DNA of 64,000 nucleotides from Microtetraspora niveoalba. Its GTDB lineage: Bacteria; Actinomycetota; Actinomycetes; Streptosporangiales; Streptosporangiaceae. The DNA lies in assembly GCF_001570405.1 (NCBI RefSeq), contig NZ_BBYM01000016.1:54059-118058 (forward strand), given 5' to 3'. Of the stretch, positions 53,210-61,669 are shown in pieces; positions within the stretch are counted from its first letter, which is position 1, and each line of letters begins with the position of its first letter. Made by a program: the position numbers and the translations under genes. Below the pieces are notes generated by a model. That model worked only from the letters and a program-made list of their open reading frames with translations. It did no database searches and was not told where the DNA came from.

Positions 53210-53860
53210 TCAACTTTGCGGCAGCAAATCGGGGTTGGCCCGGCCGTATATCTGCCGCTTGAGCATCTTGATGCGGTTGACATGACCTTCGACCTTCCCG
53301 GAGCTGTGGGCCAGGGTCAGGCCGGCTTTGGCGGCGTCGAAGTCGCGGCGCAGCCCGGTCACGAAGCAGTGCAGTTCCGGCAGGTCGTCGGCCTCAACGG
53401 CGTTCATCCACTGCTCCAGGCCGTCACCACCGAGCCGGAGCATCATGTGGGCCAAGGCGCGGACGTGATCGCGGAGCGCGGCCAGGGCCGGGCATGTCGT
53501 GGTCAAGGCCTGCAGGTGCTGTAGTTCGTCAGTGTCGAGGCTGTCGGGGTTACGGAGGAACCAGCCGGTCGCCTGGCGGACGGTGGGCGGTGCTGGCGGT
53601 AGGGCGATGGTGGTCTGCGTCCTCCAGGGGCGGAGGTACTCGCGCACTGCGTTGCCTTTGCCGCGGTAGCCCATGGCTTTGATCTCCTGGTAGAGCTGCT
53701 CGGCGTTGGTGCAGCCCTGCTCCCAGCGTTGTTGCAGGTAGCAGGCGAACTCCTCGATCGCCCTGGGGCGTTTTCCGGTGCCGGTGTTCGCGAGCAGCTC
53801 CTCCGGGCTGGTCACGTGGGCGAAGCGTCGGACGGTGTTGCGGGCCAGGTCGAGCTCGCG
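53210..53860 (-). pseudogene. ISL3-family transposase, C-terminal half
   Basis: LARNTVRRFAHVTSPEELLA, RPRAIEEFACYLQQRWEQGC, ATGWFLRNPDSLDTDELQHL and LAHSSGKVEGHVNRIKMLKR identify the C-terminal half of an actinomycete ISL3 transposase. The N-terminal half is missing beyond about 53860. The end (ANPDLLPQS) is altered by a small change next to the IS256 boundary. Confidence 0.88.
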
Positions 53861-53862
53861 GC

Positions 53863-54019
53863 CGCCGTCGCTGCCGGAGCCCGGCACGGCGCCCACGTCA
53901 CCCGCGCTGTCGCCCCCGCCACCGACCATCCCCTCCTGGCCGACCTGCGCCTGCTCGGCCTCACCGCAGTGGACGCCATCTGCTACTACCAGGCGCCCAC
54001 CAGCAGCGCACGCCAGTAG
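53863..54019 (+). pseudogene. C-terminal fragment of an unknown gene
   Basis: The plus frame AAVAAGARHGAHVTRAVAPA, then LADLRLLGLTAVDAICYYQA ends at a stop at 54019, 107 bases before the radical SAM start. It has coding character and lost its 5' part to the ISL3 element. It was probably in one operon with the radical SAM gene. Family unknown. Confidence 0.4.
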
Positions 54020-54126
54020 CCCACCGCCCGACTGCACCCGTACGCCTTCACCTGGCGGCCCCGACCGGCCCGCAGGTCCCTTCGCACCCCATGACGCAAG
54101 TCACCAGCTCGACGAAAGGATCCCCC

Positions 54127-54328
54127 GTGAAGCGCCCGCTCATCATCGACACCCACGCCAGCTCCTGCTACTTCCGCACCTCCGTCGAGGGCGACGAGCG
54201 TAAGGCCCTCGTGCAGATCACCGAACGGTGCAACCTGCACTGCGCCCACTGCTTCGTCTCCTCCGGCGACTGGGGCGACCACATGCGCCTGGAGGACCTC
54301 ACCGAGAAGGTCTTCCCCCGCCTGCGGC
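54127..54328 (+). pseudogene. Radical SAM enzyme, N-terminal 67 codons only
   Basis: GTG start at 54127 with GAAAGGA upstream. KRPLIIDTHASSCYFRTSVE, then LVQITERCNLHCAHCFVSSG holds the CxxxCxxC iron-sulfur motif (CNLHCAHC) in the context typical of peptide-modifying radical SAM/SPASM enzymes. After KVFPRLRRA the sequence switches to an integrase fragment, so more than 80 percent of the gene is gone. Confidence 0.75.
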
Positions 54329-54449
54329 GCGCCCCACCATCACGCGGGACCTGTACCAGCACGTGCGCCGTGCCGTGCAGGACGAAGCAGCTGAGAGAGT
54401 CGTGGCCCTCCTCCCCGAACGAAGGAACTCCACTGGGACAAGACCGTGA
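54329..54449 (+). pseudogene. Tyrosine integrase C-terminal fragment
   Basis: PTITRDLYQHVRRAVQDEAA, then ERVVALLPERRNSTGTRP contains the region around the catalytic Tyr (DLYQHV) and the C-terminal helix. It lies about 100 bases from the 3' end of a tRNA gene, the usual place for an int gene of an integrated element. Confidence 0.75.
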
Positions 54450-54501
54450 CGCGCTGTTCCCCATTTGTTCCCCATCGGCCCCTCGGGGAGATCATTTCGG
54501 C

Positions 54502-54532
54502 GGGAAGCCGTGATCGTCTCTCACGGCTTCCC
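54502..54532 (+). terminator. Rho-independent terminator
   Basis: GGGAAGCCGTGA (54502-54513) pairs with TCACGGCTTCCC (54521-54532), 7-base loop, followed by CGCGCGTTTT. Confidence 0.75.
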
Positions 54533-54551
54533 CGCGCGTTTTGCTTGGTAG

Positions 54552-54644
54552 CGGAGGCGGACGGGAATCGAACCCGCCAGGCCGAGATCCTCGGCCTCGA
54601 CGATTTTGAAGATCGCGGGGGCCACCAGGCGCCCGGACGCCTCC
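54552..54644 (-). tRNA. selC: tRNA-Sec (anticodon UCA)
   Basis: The minus-strand sequence folds as a long tRNA of 93 nt. The acceptor stem GGAGGCG pairs with CGCCTCC. The anticodon arm GCGAT-CTTCAAA-ATCGT places UCA in the anticodon. A very long variable arm pairs AGGCCGAG with CTCGGCCT around GATC, and the T arm GCGGG-TTCGATT-CCCGT follows. Length, UCA anticodon and 8-bp variable stem are specific for selenocysteine tRNA; no CCA is encoded. A selenocysteine-type formate dehydrogenase gene lies about 3 kb away. An integrase relic beside its 3' end suggests past use as an attachment site. Confidence 0.95.
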
Positions 54645-55054
54645 AGGGGAGAACGTACCGGCGGGCGGGTAACGGCCGTCACGAAGCGCGCCCATGAACG
54701 CGTCCGCTTCCGTCCAGTTCGACACCCGGCCTCCTGCCACGATGCCGGGGCGAGCGGCTTGGCTCGGCGTTCCGTGGACGGTCCCGGGCGTTCCGGCGGA
54801 ACGTGACGATGCCCTGCTCATCCCCTATGCGTAGTGCCGCCACATTCTCAGCGGCGGCCCCTCATCGTTACGGTCGCCACGCCATCAAGGCGCCGGAAAC
54901 CCCTTGTCGGTCGCGGGCATGGCCGTACCCCCGGCCGGGTTGAGATCGTGACCGTGCTCCCGCCCCGCCCGGACCGTGCTGGACAGCCGTTCCGGGAGGG
55001 GGCGGAGAGCGCCTCCCCGTCATTTCCCCAGGCAAGAGAAAGGGACCACCGGCC
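54645..55054. other. 410-base gap upstream of selC
   Basis: Should contain the tRNA promoter on the minus strand and the leader of the inhibitor-like gene on the plus strand. No gene supported. Confidence 0.5.
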
Positions 55055-55375
55055 TTGCGTACACGTCTCAGGACCGCACTCTCCGCGACCAGTCTCGGCG
55101 TCGGCGTCTGTCTCCTCGCCTTCCAGGGCACCGCCACGGCGTCCGCGTCGGCGATGCCCACAGGCAACGCCCCGTCCTGCGTCGCCGTCTGGCAGCAGAC
55201 GGGCACCATCACCAAGACCGGCTACGCCCGCAACGACTGCGGCTACTCGATGAACCTGAAGATCGTCTGGTCGCACGGCGTGGACGGGAGCTGCCAGACC
55301 GCGCGGCCCGGCGACACCGTCAAGAGCAAGGTGCCGCGCGGTCCCAGGAACTTCGACGGCGCCAACCTCTGCTGA
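55055..55375 (+). CDS. Secreted alpha-amylase inhibitor-like protein (tendamistat family, atypical)
   Basis: 106 residues from a TTG at 55055 (AAGGGA upstream). A signal peptide (LRTALSATSLGVGVCLLAFQ, GTATASA) precedes a mature part of about 74 residues with four cysteines: APSCVAVWQQTGTITKTGYA, RNDCGYSMNLKIVWSHGVDG, SCQTARPGDTV..., ending GANLC. Size, two disulfide pairs and the P-S-C-V opening match Streptomyces alpha-amylase inhibitors such as tendamistat. The inhibitory W-R-Y triplet is absent from the expected place (QQTGTITK), so the target may differ. Fold assignment is by eye. Confidence 0.65.
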   Translation: MRTRLRTALSATSLGVGVCLLAFQGTATASASAMPTGNAPSCVAVWQQTGTITKTGYARNDCGYSMNLKIVWSHGVDGSCQTARPGDTVKSKVPRGPRNFDGANLC

Positions 55376-55448
55376 CCGCACCGTCCCGTGTGTCCGGACG
55401 CGGCCGCACCGTCGCCGACCCCGCTGCCCGGCTCGGGACCGTCCGAAC

Positions 55449-56399
55449 TCACCGACCGGGTACGGAGGCCGGCTCGGCCGCGGCGAGGCGTTCCCGCTGC
55501 GGCACCACCGTGTATTCGGGGTCGGCGGCGGAGGCGCGCCCCGCCTCCAGGACCCCGAACCGGGTGCACAGCGCCCCGGCGGTGAGGGCGAGACCGGACG
55601 CCGCGGTGGCGGCGCGGCCGCGCCCGGCGAGCAGCGCGAGCAGGCCGCCGGCGGCGGTCAACGCGCGGGCCGCGCCCAGCAGGCGTCCCGCCCTGCCCCG
55701 CCGGTACGGCTCGCCGACGAGGCCGAGCCGCCGTTCCAGGATCGTGGCGGCGGCGGTCTCGACGGCGGCCCCGAGCACCGCGACGGCGCGGGCGGGACCG
55801 GCCTCGGCGCGGGGCGTGGCGAGCATCGCGGCCGCTCCGGCGCTCGCCAGCGCGCTCCCGGCGAACAGGAACGGCAGCTCCCGGTAGCCCGCGTGCCAGG
55901 CCGGCACGGCGGTGTCGGCGACCAGCACGGCCGTGTACGTCGCGGTCAGCGGGCCGGTCACCGCGGTCGCCAGCGCGGCGGCGTCGCCGACGGCGGGCAG
56001 GATCCCGGTCACGTCGGACGCGGCGGCCGCCGCCGACAGGCCGCCCTGGGCGGCGAGGATCCAGGACCCGACGCTCATCGGGGACGAGGGTTTGAACACG
56101 CGGAGCATGTTCAGGAACCGGGCGGGCCGGCCCAGCTCGGCGATCAGGAACACGGACCCGGCGGCCGCGCCGGCCGCGGCGGTGATCCGGGCGGTGCGGG
56201 CCAGGCGCGGCCGTCCGGTGGCCGTGGCGAGGACGGCGGTGAGCGAGGAGGCCCCGGACAGCCCGCCCAGGTACAGGTAGGCCGGCATGTGCGGCACGTG
56301 CCAGATCGGCTGTTTGATCACCGGCCGCCCGTAGTACGACCGGAAGTCCGCCTCTGGGGTCGTCTCGGGTGTGGCCCGCTCGCGCGTGCTTCTGGTCAT
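55449..56399 (-). CDS. nrfD: NrfD/PsrC-like membrane anchor subunit of formate dehydrogenase
   Basis: 316 residues from the ATG at 56399 (GAGAGG 6 bases upstream). It opens MTRSTRERATPETTPEADFR, then SYYGRPVIKQPIWHVPHMPA, YLYLGGLSGASSLTAVLATA, the characteristic NrfD start in which the first helix follows PxWxxxxxxYxFLGGLAG. Eight to nine hydrophobic segments follow, including RFLNMLRVFKPSSPMSVGSW, conserved in actinobacterial FDH-linked NrfD. It would pass electrons from the Fe-S subunit to menaquinone. It is the third gene of the fdh operon, after a 220-base G/C-repeat gap. Confidence 0.9.
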   Translation of the reverse strand: MTRSTRERATPETTPEADFRSYYGRPVIKQPIWHVPHMPAYLYLGGLSGASSLTAVLATATGRPRLARTARITAAAGAAAGSVFLIAELGRPARFLNMLRVFKPSSPMSVGSWILAAQGGLSAAAAASDVTGILPAVGDAAALATAVTGPLTATYTAVLVADTAVPAWHAGYRELPFLFAGSALASAGAAAMLATPRAEAGPARAVAVLGAAVETAAATILERRLGLVGEPYRRGRAGRLLGAARALTAAGGLLALLAGRGRAATAASGLALTAGALCTRFGVLEAGRASAADPEYTVVPQRERLAAAEPASVPGR

Positions 56400-56619
56400 C
56401 GGCGCCTCTCTCGCGACCGCGTCATAGGAACCGGAACCCCCCGGGAACCAGGACGACCCCGAAGGCCGGGGCAACCTCGGAAACCAGGGTGGCCCTGGAA
56501 GCCAGGGCGCCCCCGAGGACCGGGGCGACCGGGGGAAGCCGGGAACGCGCGGGAACCGGGGGAACCGGGGGAACCGGGGGAAGCCGGGAACGCGGGGAAA
56601 CGCCCCCGCACGGTCCGGC
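56400..56619 (-). repeat. G/C-rich short tandem repeats between fdhB and nrfD
   Basis: At 56551-56583 the plus strand repeats GGGAACCGG with G-runs of 3 to 5 separated by AACC, enough for a four-tract G-quadruplex. Related units extend across most of the gap. On the transcript it is C-rich. Confidence 0.75.
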
Positions 56620-57480
56620 TCACCGCAGCCTCCAGGGGCGCGCGGCTCCGCCGGGGCGGCCGGACGCCGCGAGGAACGACAGGGCCACGGCGCCCGCCAT
56701 CGTGAGCGCGGCCGCCCCGGCCCACCGCCACATCGCGGGCAGGTCGCGCGTCGGCACCACGGGGTCGGGCGGCAGGCCGTACACCTCGGGCTCGTCGAGG
56801 AGCAGGAAGAACGCGCCCATGCCGCCCACGCCGTCGTCGGGGCTCTCGCCGTACAGGCGGGCCTCGGTACGGCCGGCGGCGTGCAGGGTGGCCACGCGGG
56901 CGGCCGCCCGCTCACGCAGCTCGTCGAGCGGGCCGAACTGGATCGAGTCGGTCGGGCACGCCTTGGCGCAGGCGGGTTCGAGGCCACCGCGCAGCCGGTC
57001 GTAGCACATGGTGCACTTCCAGGCCCGGCCGTCGCCCTCCCTGCGGTCGATCACGCCGAACGGGCAGGCGGGCACGCAGTATCCGCAGCCGTTGCAGATG
57101 TCGGCCTGCACGACCACGGTGTCGAACTCGGTGCGGAACAGCGCGCCGGTCGGGCAGACGTCGAGGCAGCCGGCGTGCGTGCAGTGCTTGCACACGTCCG
57201 ACGACATCAGCCAGCGTCCGTCCGGGCCGATCCCGAACGGGTCGCCGGTCTCGGCGCCCCGTTCCCCGGCTCCGCCGTCGGGCGTCCAGACCGGCTGCTG
57301 CTCGATGAAGGCGACGTGCCGCCAGGTGCTCGCCCCGAGCGCGCCGGTGTTGTCGTAGGAGGTCGCCTGGAACACGAACCCGTCGTCGGGGACGCGGTTC
57401 CACTCCTTGCAGGCCACCTCGCACGCCTTGCAGCCGATGCAGATGCTCGTGTCGGTGAAGAAGCCCATCCGCTCAGCCAT
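56620..57480 (-). CDS. fdhB: Formate dehydrogenase Fe-S subunit (4x[4Fe-4S], membrane tail)
   Basis: 286 residues. Its start overlaps the fdhA stop by 8 bases. Four cysteine groups are complete: CIGCKACEVACKEW, CKHCTHAGCLDVCPTG, CNGCGYCVPACPFGVID and CTMCYDRL...CAKACPTD, giving four [4Fe-4S] clusters as in FdnH/FdoH. A C-terminal hydrophobic helix (WAGAAALTMAGAVALSFLAA) anchors it. It carries electrons from the molybdenum or tungsten site in FdhA to the NrfD subunit and the quinone pool. Confidence 0.95.
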   Translation of the reverse strand: MAERMGFFTDTSICIGCKACEVACKEWNRVPDDGFVFQATSYDNTGALGASTWRHVAFIEQQPVWTPDGGAGERGAETGDPFGIGPDGRWLMSSDVCKHCTHAGCLDVCPTGALFRTEFDTVVVQADICNGCGYCVPACPFGVIDRREGDGRAWKCTMCYDRLRGGLEPACAKACPTDSIQFGPLDELRERAAARVATLHAAGRTEARLYGESPDDGVGGMGAFFLLLDEPEVYGLPPDPVVPTRDLPAMWRWAGAAALTMAGAVALSFLAASGRPGGAARPWRLR

Positions 57481-60400
57481 GCCGGTACTCCTCGATCAGG
57501 CGGAGCAGGTCCGCTCCCCTCGGCCGGCGGCCGGGCCGCACGTCGCAGGTGGTCGCCTTGCTCTCCTGGATGAAGACGTTCGGGTCGAGCACGATCGGCA
57601 TGAGGTCGTTGGCGATGTCGCCGGTGACCAGGCCGCCGCTCCCCCAGCCCCAGTGGTACGGCAGGCCGATCTGGTGGACGGTCCGCCCCTGGATGCGCAG
57701 CGGCCGCACGCGTTCGGTGACCAGCACCCGGGCCTCGATCGCGGTCCTGCTGGTCACGATCGTGGCCCAGGCGCCGTTCGCCAGGCCCAGCTCGGCGGCG
57801 AGCGACGGCGACATCTCGCAGAACAGCTCCGGCTGCAGCTCGGCCAGATAGGCCAGGGGCCGGCTCATGCCGCCCGCCGTGTGGTGCTCGGTCAGCCGGT
57901 ACGTCGTGAGCACGTACGGGAAGCGGGGCGAGAGCTCGGGGTTGTACGGCGACTCGGGGCGCGGGTAGGTGTGCGCGCACGGGTTGGACTGGACGCCGTA
58001 CAGGCTGTTGCGCACCGGCGACTCGTAGGGCTCGTAGTGCGCGGGCAGCGGCCCGTCGGCCAGGCCGGCCGGGGCGAAGAGCCAGCCCTTCCCGTCCGCC
58101 TGCATGATGAACGGGTCGGTCCCGGACAGCGCGTCCTCGGCCAGGGCTCCCGCGGGCGGCCGGTAGCCGGGGGGCTTGCCCTTCTCGAAGTCGGGCACGT
58201 CCGGCCCGGTCCACTCGCCCCGCTCGCCGTCCCAGACGATGTACGCCTTGCGCTCGCTCCAGGGGCGGCCCTCGGGGTCGGCGGAGGCGCGGTTGTAGAG
58301 GATGCGCCGGTTGGCCGGCCAGGCCCAGCCCCATTCGAGGGCCTCGGGGTTCTGCTCGCGTCCGGGCCTGCGCCTGGCCGCCTGGTTGACCTCGTCGGCG
58401 TAGACACCGCAGTAGATCCAGCAGCCGCAGCGGGTGGAGCCGTCCGGCCGCAGCTCGGTGTACGCGCTGAGGGCCCGGCCGTCGGGCCCGATCCCGCCGA
58501 TCTCCCGCAACACGGCGGCGGCCGACGGGTCGCGGTGCTCGCCCTCCTCGGGATAGTCCCAGGTGAGCTCGCGCAGCGGCCGGTCGACCTCGCCGGAGGA
58601 CGCGCGCTGCCTGAGCAGCCGGCCGAGGTGGTAGTAGAACCACAGGTCGCTTCGGCAGTCGCCGGGCGGGTCGAGGGCCTTCTCCCGCCACTGGAGCAGC
58701 CGCTGGGTGTTGGTGAAGGTGCCCTCCTTCTCCACATGGCTGGCGGCGGGCAGGAAGAACACCTCGGTGCCGATGTCCTCGGTGCGCATCTCCCCGGTCT
58801 CCAGCTCGGGGCCGTCCTTCCAGAAGGTCGCCGTCTCCACCAGGGTCAGGTCGCGTACGACGAGCCAGTCGAGGTTGGCCAGGCCGAACCGCTGCGCGCG
58901 CCCGCCCGAGGAGCCGACGGCGGGGTTCTCCCCCACCACGAAGTAGCCCTTGACCGTGCCGTCGATCATGCCCATGACGGTCGTGTAGTGGCCGTGGTCG
59001 CCGGTGAGGCGCGGTAGGTTGTCGAAGCGGAAGTCGTTCGCCTCGGTCGCCGCGTCGCCCCACCACGCCTTGAGCAGGCTCACCATGTAGGCGCGCTTCC
59101 TGCCCCAGAACCCGGTGTCCCCTCCCGCCCGCGTCAGGTAGTCGTCCAGGTTCTCGTCGATGTGCGCGTACGGCATCGGCAGGTATCCCGGCAGGATGTT
59201 GAACAGCGTCGGGATGTCGGTCGAGCCCTGGATGCTCGCGTGGCCGCGCAGGGCGAGGATGCCGCCGCCCGGCCGCCCGATGTTCCCGAGCAGGAGCTGC
59301 AGGATGGACGCCGTCCTGATGTACTGCACGCCCACGGTGTGCTGGGTCCAGCCGACCGAGTACACCCAGGCGGTGGTGCGCTCCCTGCCGGAGTTCGCCG
59401 TGATCGCGTCGGCCAGCTCGGCGAAGTCGGCCCGGGACACGCCGCACAGCTCCTCGACCGTCTCGGGCGTGTAGCGGGCGAAGTGCCGTTTGAGGATCTG
59501 GTACACGCAGCGCGGATGGTTCAGGGTCGGGTCCGTCTTCGGCCGCGGGTGCGCGGCCGCGCCGCCGGCGCCGTACTGGTCGGGGCCGGCGGCGCGGGCG
59601 TGCGGCCGGCCTCCTTCGAGCTGCTCGGCGCGCAGCCCGGCCGCGGGCTCCTCCCCCGCCCCCTCGTACGACCAGGTCGACGGGTCGTACGCGCGGGTCT
59701 CGTGGTCGAAGCCGGAGAACAGGCCGTCGAGGTCCTCGGTGTCGCGGTAGTCCTCGGACACGATCATCGGCGCGTTCGTGTAGGCCAGCACGTACTCGCG
59801 GAAGTCCAGCCCGTTCGACAGGACGTGGTTGATCAGCGCGCCGAGCAGCACGATGTCGCTGCCCGCGCGGATGTTCAGGTACCGGTCGGCGAGCGCGCTG
59901 GTCCGTGTGTAGCGCGGGTCCACGTGGAACACCTTCGCCCCCCGGGCCTTGGCCTCGACCACCCACTGGAAGCCCACGGGGTGGCATTCGGCCATGTTGG
60001 AGCCCTGGATGACGATGCAGTCGGCGCGCTCCAGGTCCTGCTGGAACGTGGTGGCGCCGCCGCGCCCGAAGCTGGCCCCCAGACCGGGGACGGTGGAGGA
60101 GTGTCAAATACGGGCCTGGTTCTCCACCTGGACGGCGCCGAGGGCGGTGTACAGCTTCTTCATCAGGTAGTTCTCTTCGTTGTCGAGCGTCGCCCCGCCC
60201 AGGCCGGCGATGCCCAGGGTGCGGCGCACGACCTTGCCCTCGTACTCCTGCTGCCAGGTGTCCCGCCGAGTCCGCGCGACCCGGTCGGCGATCATGTCCA
60301 TCGCGGTGCCGAGATCGAGCGGCTCCCACTCGGTGCCGTACGGTCGGCGGTAGAGCACGGTCGTCTGACGGCCGGCGTGGGTGACGAGCTGCTTGCTGGC

Positions 60401-60664
60401 CGAGCCCTTCGGGCACAGCCGGCCCCGCGAGATCGGCGAGTCGGGGTCGCCCTCGATCTGGGTGACCGCGCCGTCCTTGACGTAGACGAGCTGGCCGCAG
60501 CCGACCGCGCAGTAGGGGCAGACCGACCGGGCGACGCTGTCCGCCTCCTCGACCCGGGGCCGCAGCGCGTCGGTGCGCGCCGACCGCGCGGCCGCGCCCC
60601 TGCCGTCCTGTCCCCGGAGCTGCCGGATCACCGGCCACCGGGCGAGCCATCCCCCACCTGCCAT
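57473..60664 (-). CDS. fdhA: Selenocysteine-containing formate dehydrogenase catalytic subunit
   Basis: 1063 residues when the in-frame TGA at 60104-60106 is read as selenocysteine (residue 187). Before it the protein reads SVCPYCAVGCGQLVYVKDGA, with the proximal [4Fe-4S] ligands, LCPKGSASKQ, and VENQARI; after it HSSTVPGLGASFGRG, exactly the FDH active-site context NQARI-[U/C]-HSxTV. The rest is the molybdopterin guanine dinucleotide fold (VFHVDPRYTRTSALADRYLN; GRPGGGILALRGHASIQGST; C-terminal MGD cap with VLTTYRLTEHHTAGGMSRPL). A bSECIS-like hairpin starts right after the UGA. The operon order is fdhA-fdhB-nrfD. No twin-Arg motif is evident at the N-terminus, so membrane side is unclear. 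Confidence 0.95.
60077..60106 (-). promoter_or_regulatory. Sec UGA codon and bSECIS-like hairpin in fdhA
   Basis: On the coding strand the TGA (60104-60106) is followed 14 bases later by CCCC-GGTCT-GGGG (60089 down to 60077). The apical GGUCU loop about 19 nt from the UGA matches the bacterial SECIS of fdhF, where SelB binds the GGU-bearing loop. Confidence 0.8.
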
Positions 60665-60820
60665 GACGCGTGTCTTGCCCGGCTACGTCCGGGTCTAACC
60701 GCGCTCCGCGGCGCGGCGGCCGACCGTGCCCGAACCGTGCCTCGTCGCGTCCGGCGGCCGGGCCGGACGCGAGGAGTGTCGTCCCCGGATCCGGCCGGGA
60801 CCCCGGCTTACGCTGGGGCG

Positions 60821-61660
60821 ATGGACTCCGGTTTCGGCTACTTCGCCACACACGACGCCGTCGATCCCGCCACGCTCGCCCGGTTGGTCGAGGAGCGGGG
60901 CCACATCTCGCTGATGTTCAGCGAGCACACCCACATCCCGGTGAGCGGCGCGGCGCCGCTCGGCCCGGACGGCGAGCCGCTGCCCCGCAAGTACTGGCAC
61001 ACCTACGATCCGCTGGTGGCCTGCATGGCCGCCGGAGGGGCCACGACCCGGCTGCGGGTGGGCACCGCCGTCTGCCTCATCCCGCAACACGAGCCGATCG
61101 CGCTCGCCAAGGCCGTGGCCAGCGTCGACGTCCTGACGGGCGGCCGGTTCGAGCTGGGGGTGGGCGCAGGCTGGAACGAGCCGGAGATCCGCGACCACGG
61201 CGTCGACCCGGCCCGCCGCTTCGCCGTGATGAAGGAGCGCGTCGAGGCGATGCGGCGGATCTGGACGCAGGCCGACGCCGAGTACCACGGCGAGTTCGTG
61301 TCGTTCGGCCCGATGTGGTCGTGGCCGAAGCCGGCCCAGCGGCCGCACCCGCCGATCCTCGTCGGCGGGACCGGGCCGCGCGTCTTCGACCGGGTCCTCG
61401 CGTACGGCGACGCCTGGCTGCCGAACTACGGCCCCGGCGTCCTGGAGCGGGTGCCCGAGCTGCTCGCCCGCGCCGACGACGCGGGCCGGCTGGTCCAGGT
61501 CGTGATGTTGTCGGCGCCCGCGGACCCCGCCGTGCTGGAGCAGTGCGAGAAGGCCGGGGTGTCGCGGGTGATGGCGTGGCTGCCGTCCGCCGGGCTCGGC
61601 CGGATCGAGCGCGAGATGGACGCGTTCGAGGCGGCGCTCGCCGACATGCGGGGAGAGTGA
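60821..61660 (+). CDS. LLM class F420-dependent oxidoreductase
   Basis: 279 residues, TIM-barrel luciferase-like fold. Typical blocks: SLMFSEHTHIPVSGAAPLGP, LRVGTAVCLIPQHEPIALAK, ASVDVLTGGRFELGVGAGWN, VEAMRRIWTQADAEYHGEFV and RPHPPILVGGTGPRVFDRVL. This is the pattern of TIGR03619-type probable F420-dependent enzymes of actinobacteria. The ATG at 60821 follows GCTGGGGCG, a modest ribosome binding site. It is divergent from fdhA by 156 bases. The substrate is unknown. Confidence 0.92.
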   Translation: MDSGFGYFATHDAVDPATLARLVEERGHISLMFSEHTHIPVSGAAPLGPDGEPLPRKYWHTYDPLVACMAAGGATTRLRVGTAVCLIPQHEPIALAKAVASVDVLTGGRFELGVGAGWNEPEIRDHGVDPARRFAVMKERVEAMRRIWTQADAEYHGEFVSFGPMWSWPKPAQRPHPPILVGGTGPRVFDRVLAYGDAWLPNYGPGVLERVPELLARADDAGRLVQVVMLSAPADPAVLEQCEKAGVSRVMAWLPSAGLGRIEREMDAFEAALADMRGE

Positions 61661-61669
61661 CGAGGCCGG

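Noticed and set aside
56396-56731. Collagen-like Gly-x-Pro reading frame on the minus strand
   Set aside because: It comes from the G/C repeat gap plus out-of-frame fdhB; no start context, and it ends over nrfD's start.
60104-60106. In-frame stop splitting fdhA, as frameshift or nonsense mutation
   Set aside because: It is UGA at the exact FDH Sec position, followed by a SECIS-like loop, and selC is nearby, so it is read as selenocysteine.
57207-60851. A 1214-codon minus-strand frame and long plus-strand frames over the fdh region
   Set aside because: They are Arg/Pro/Gly-rich shadows of fdhA typical of high-GC DNA; only the fdhA frame has domain motifs.
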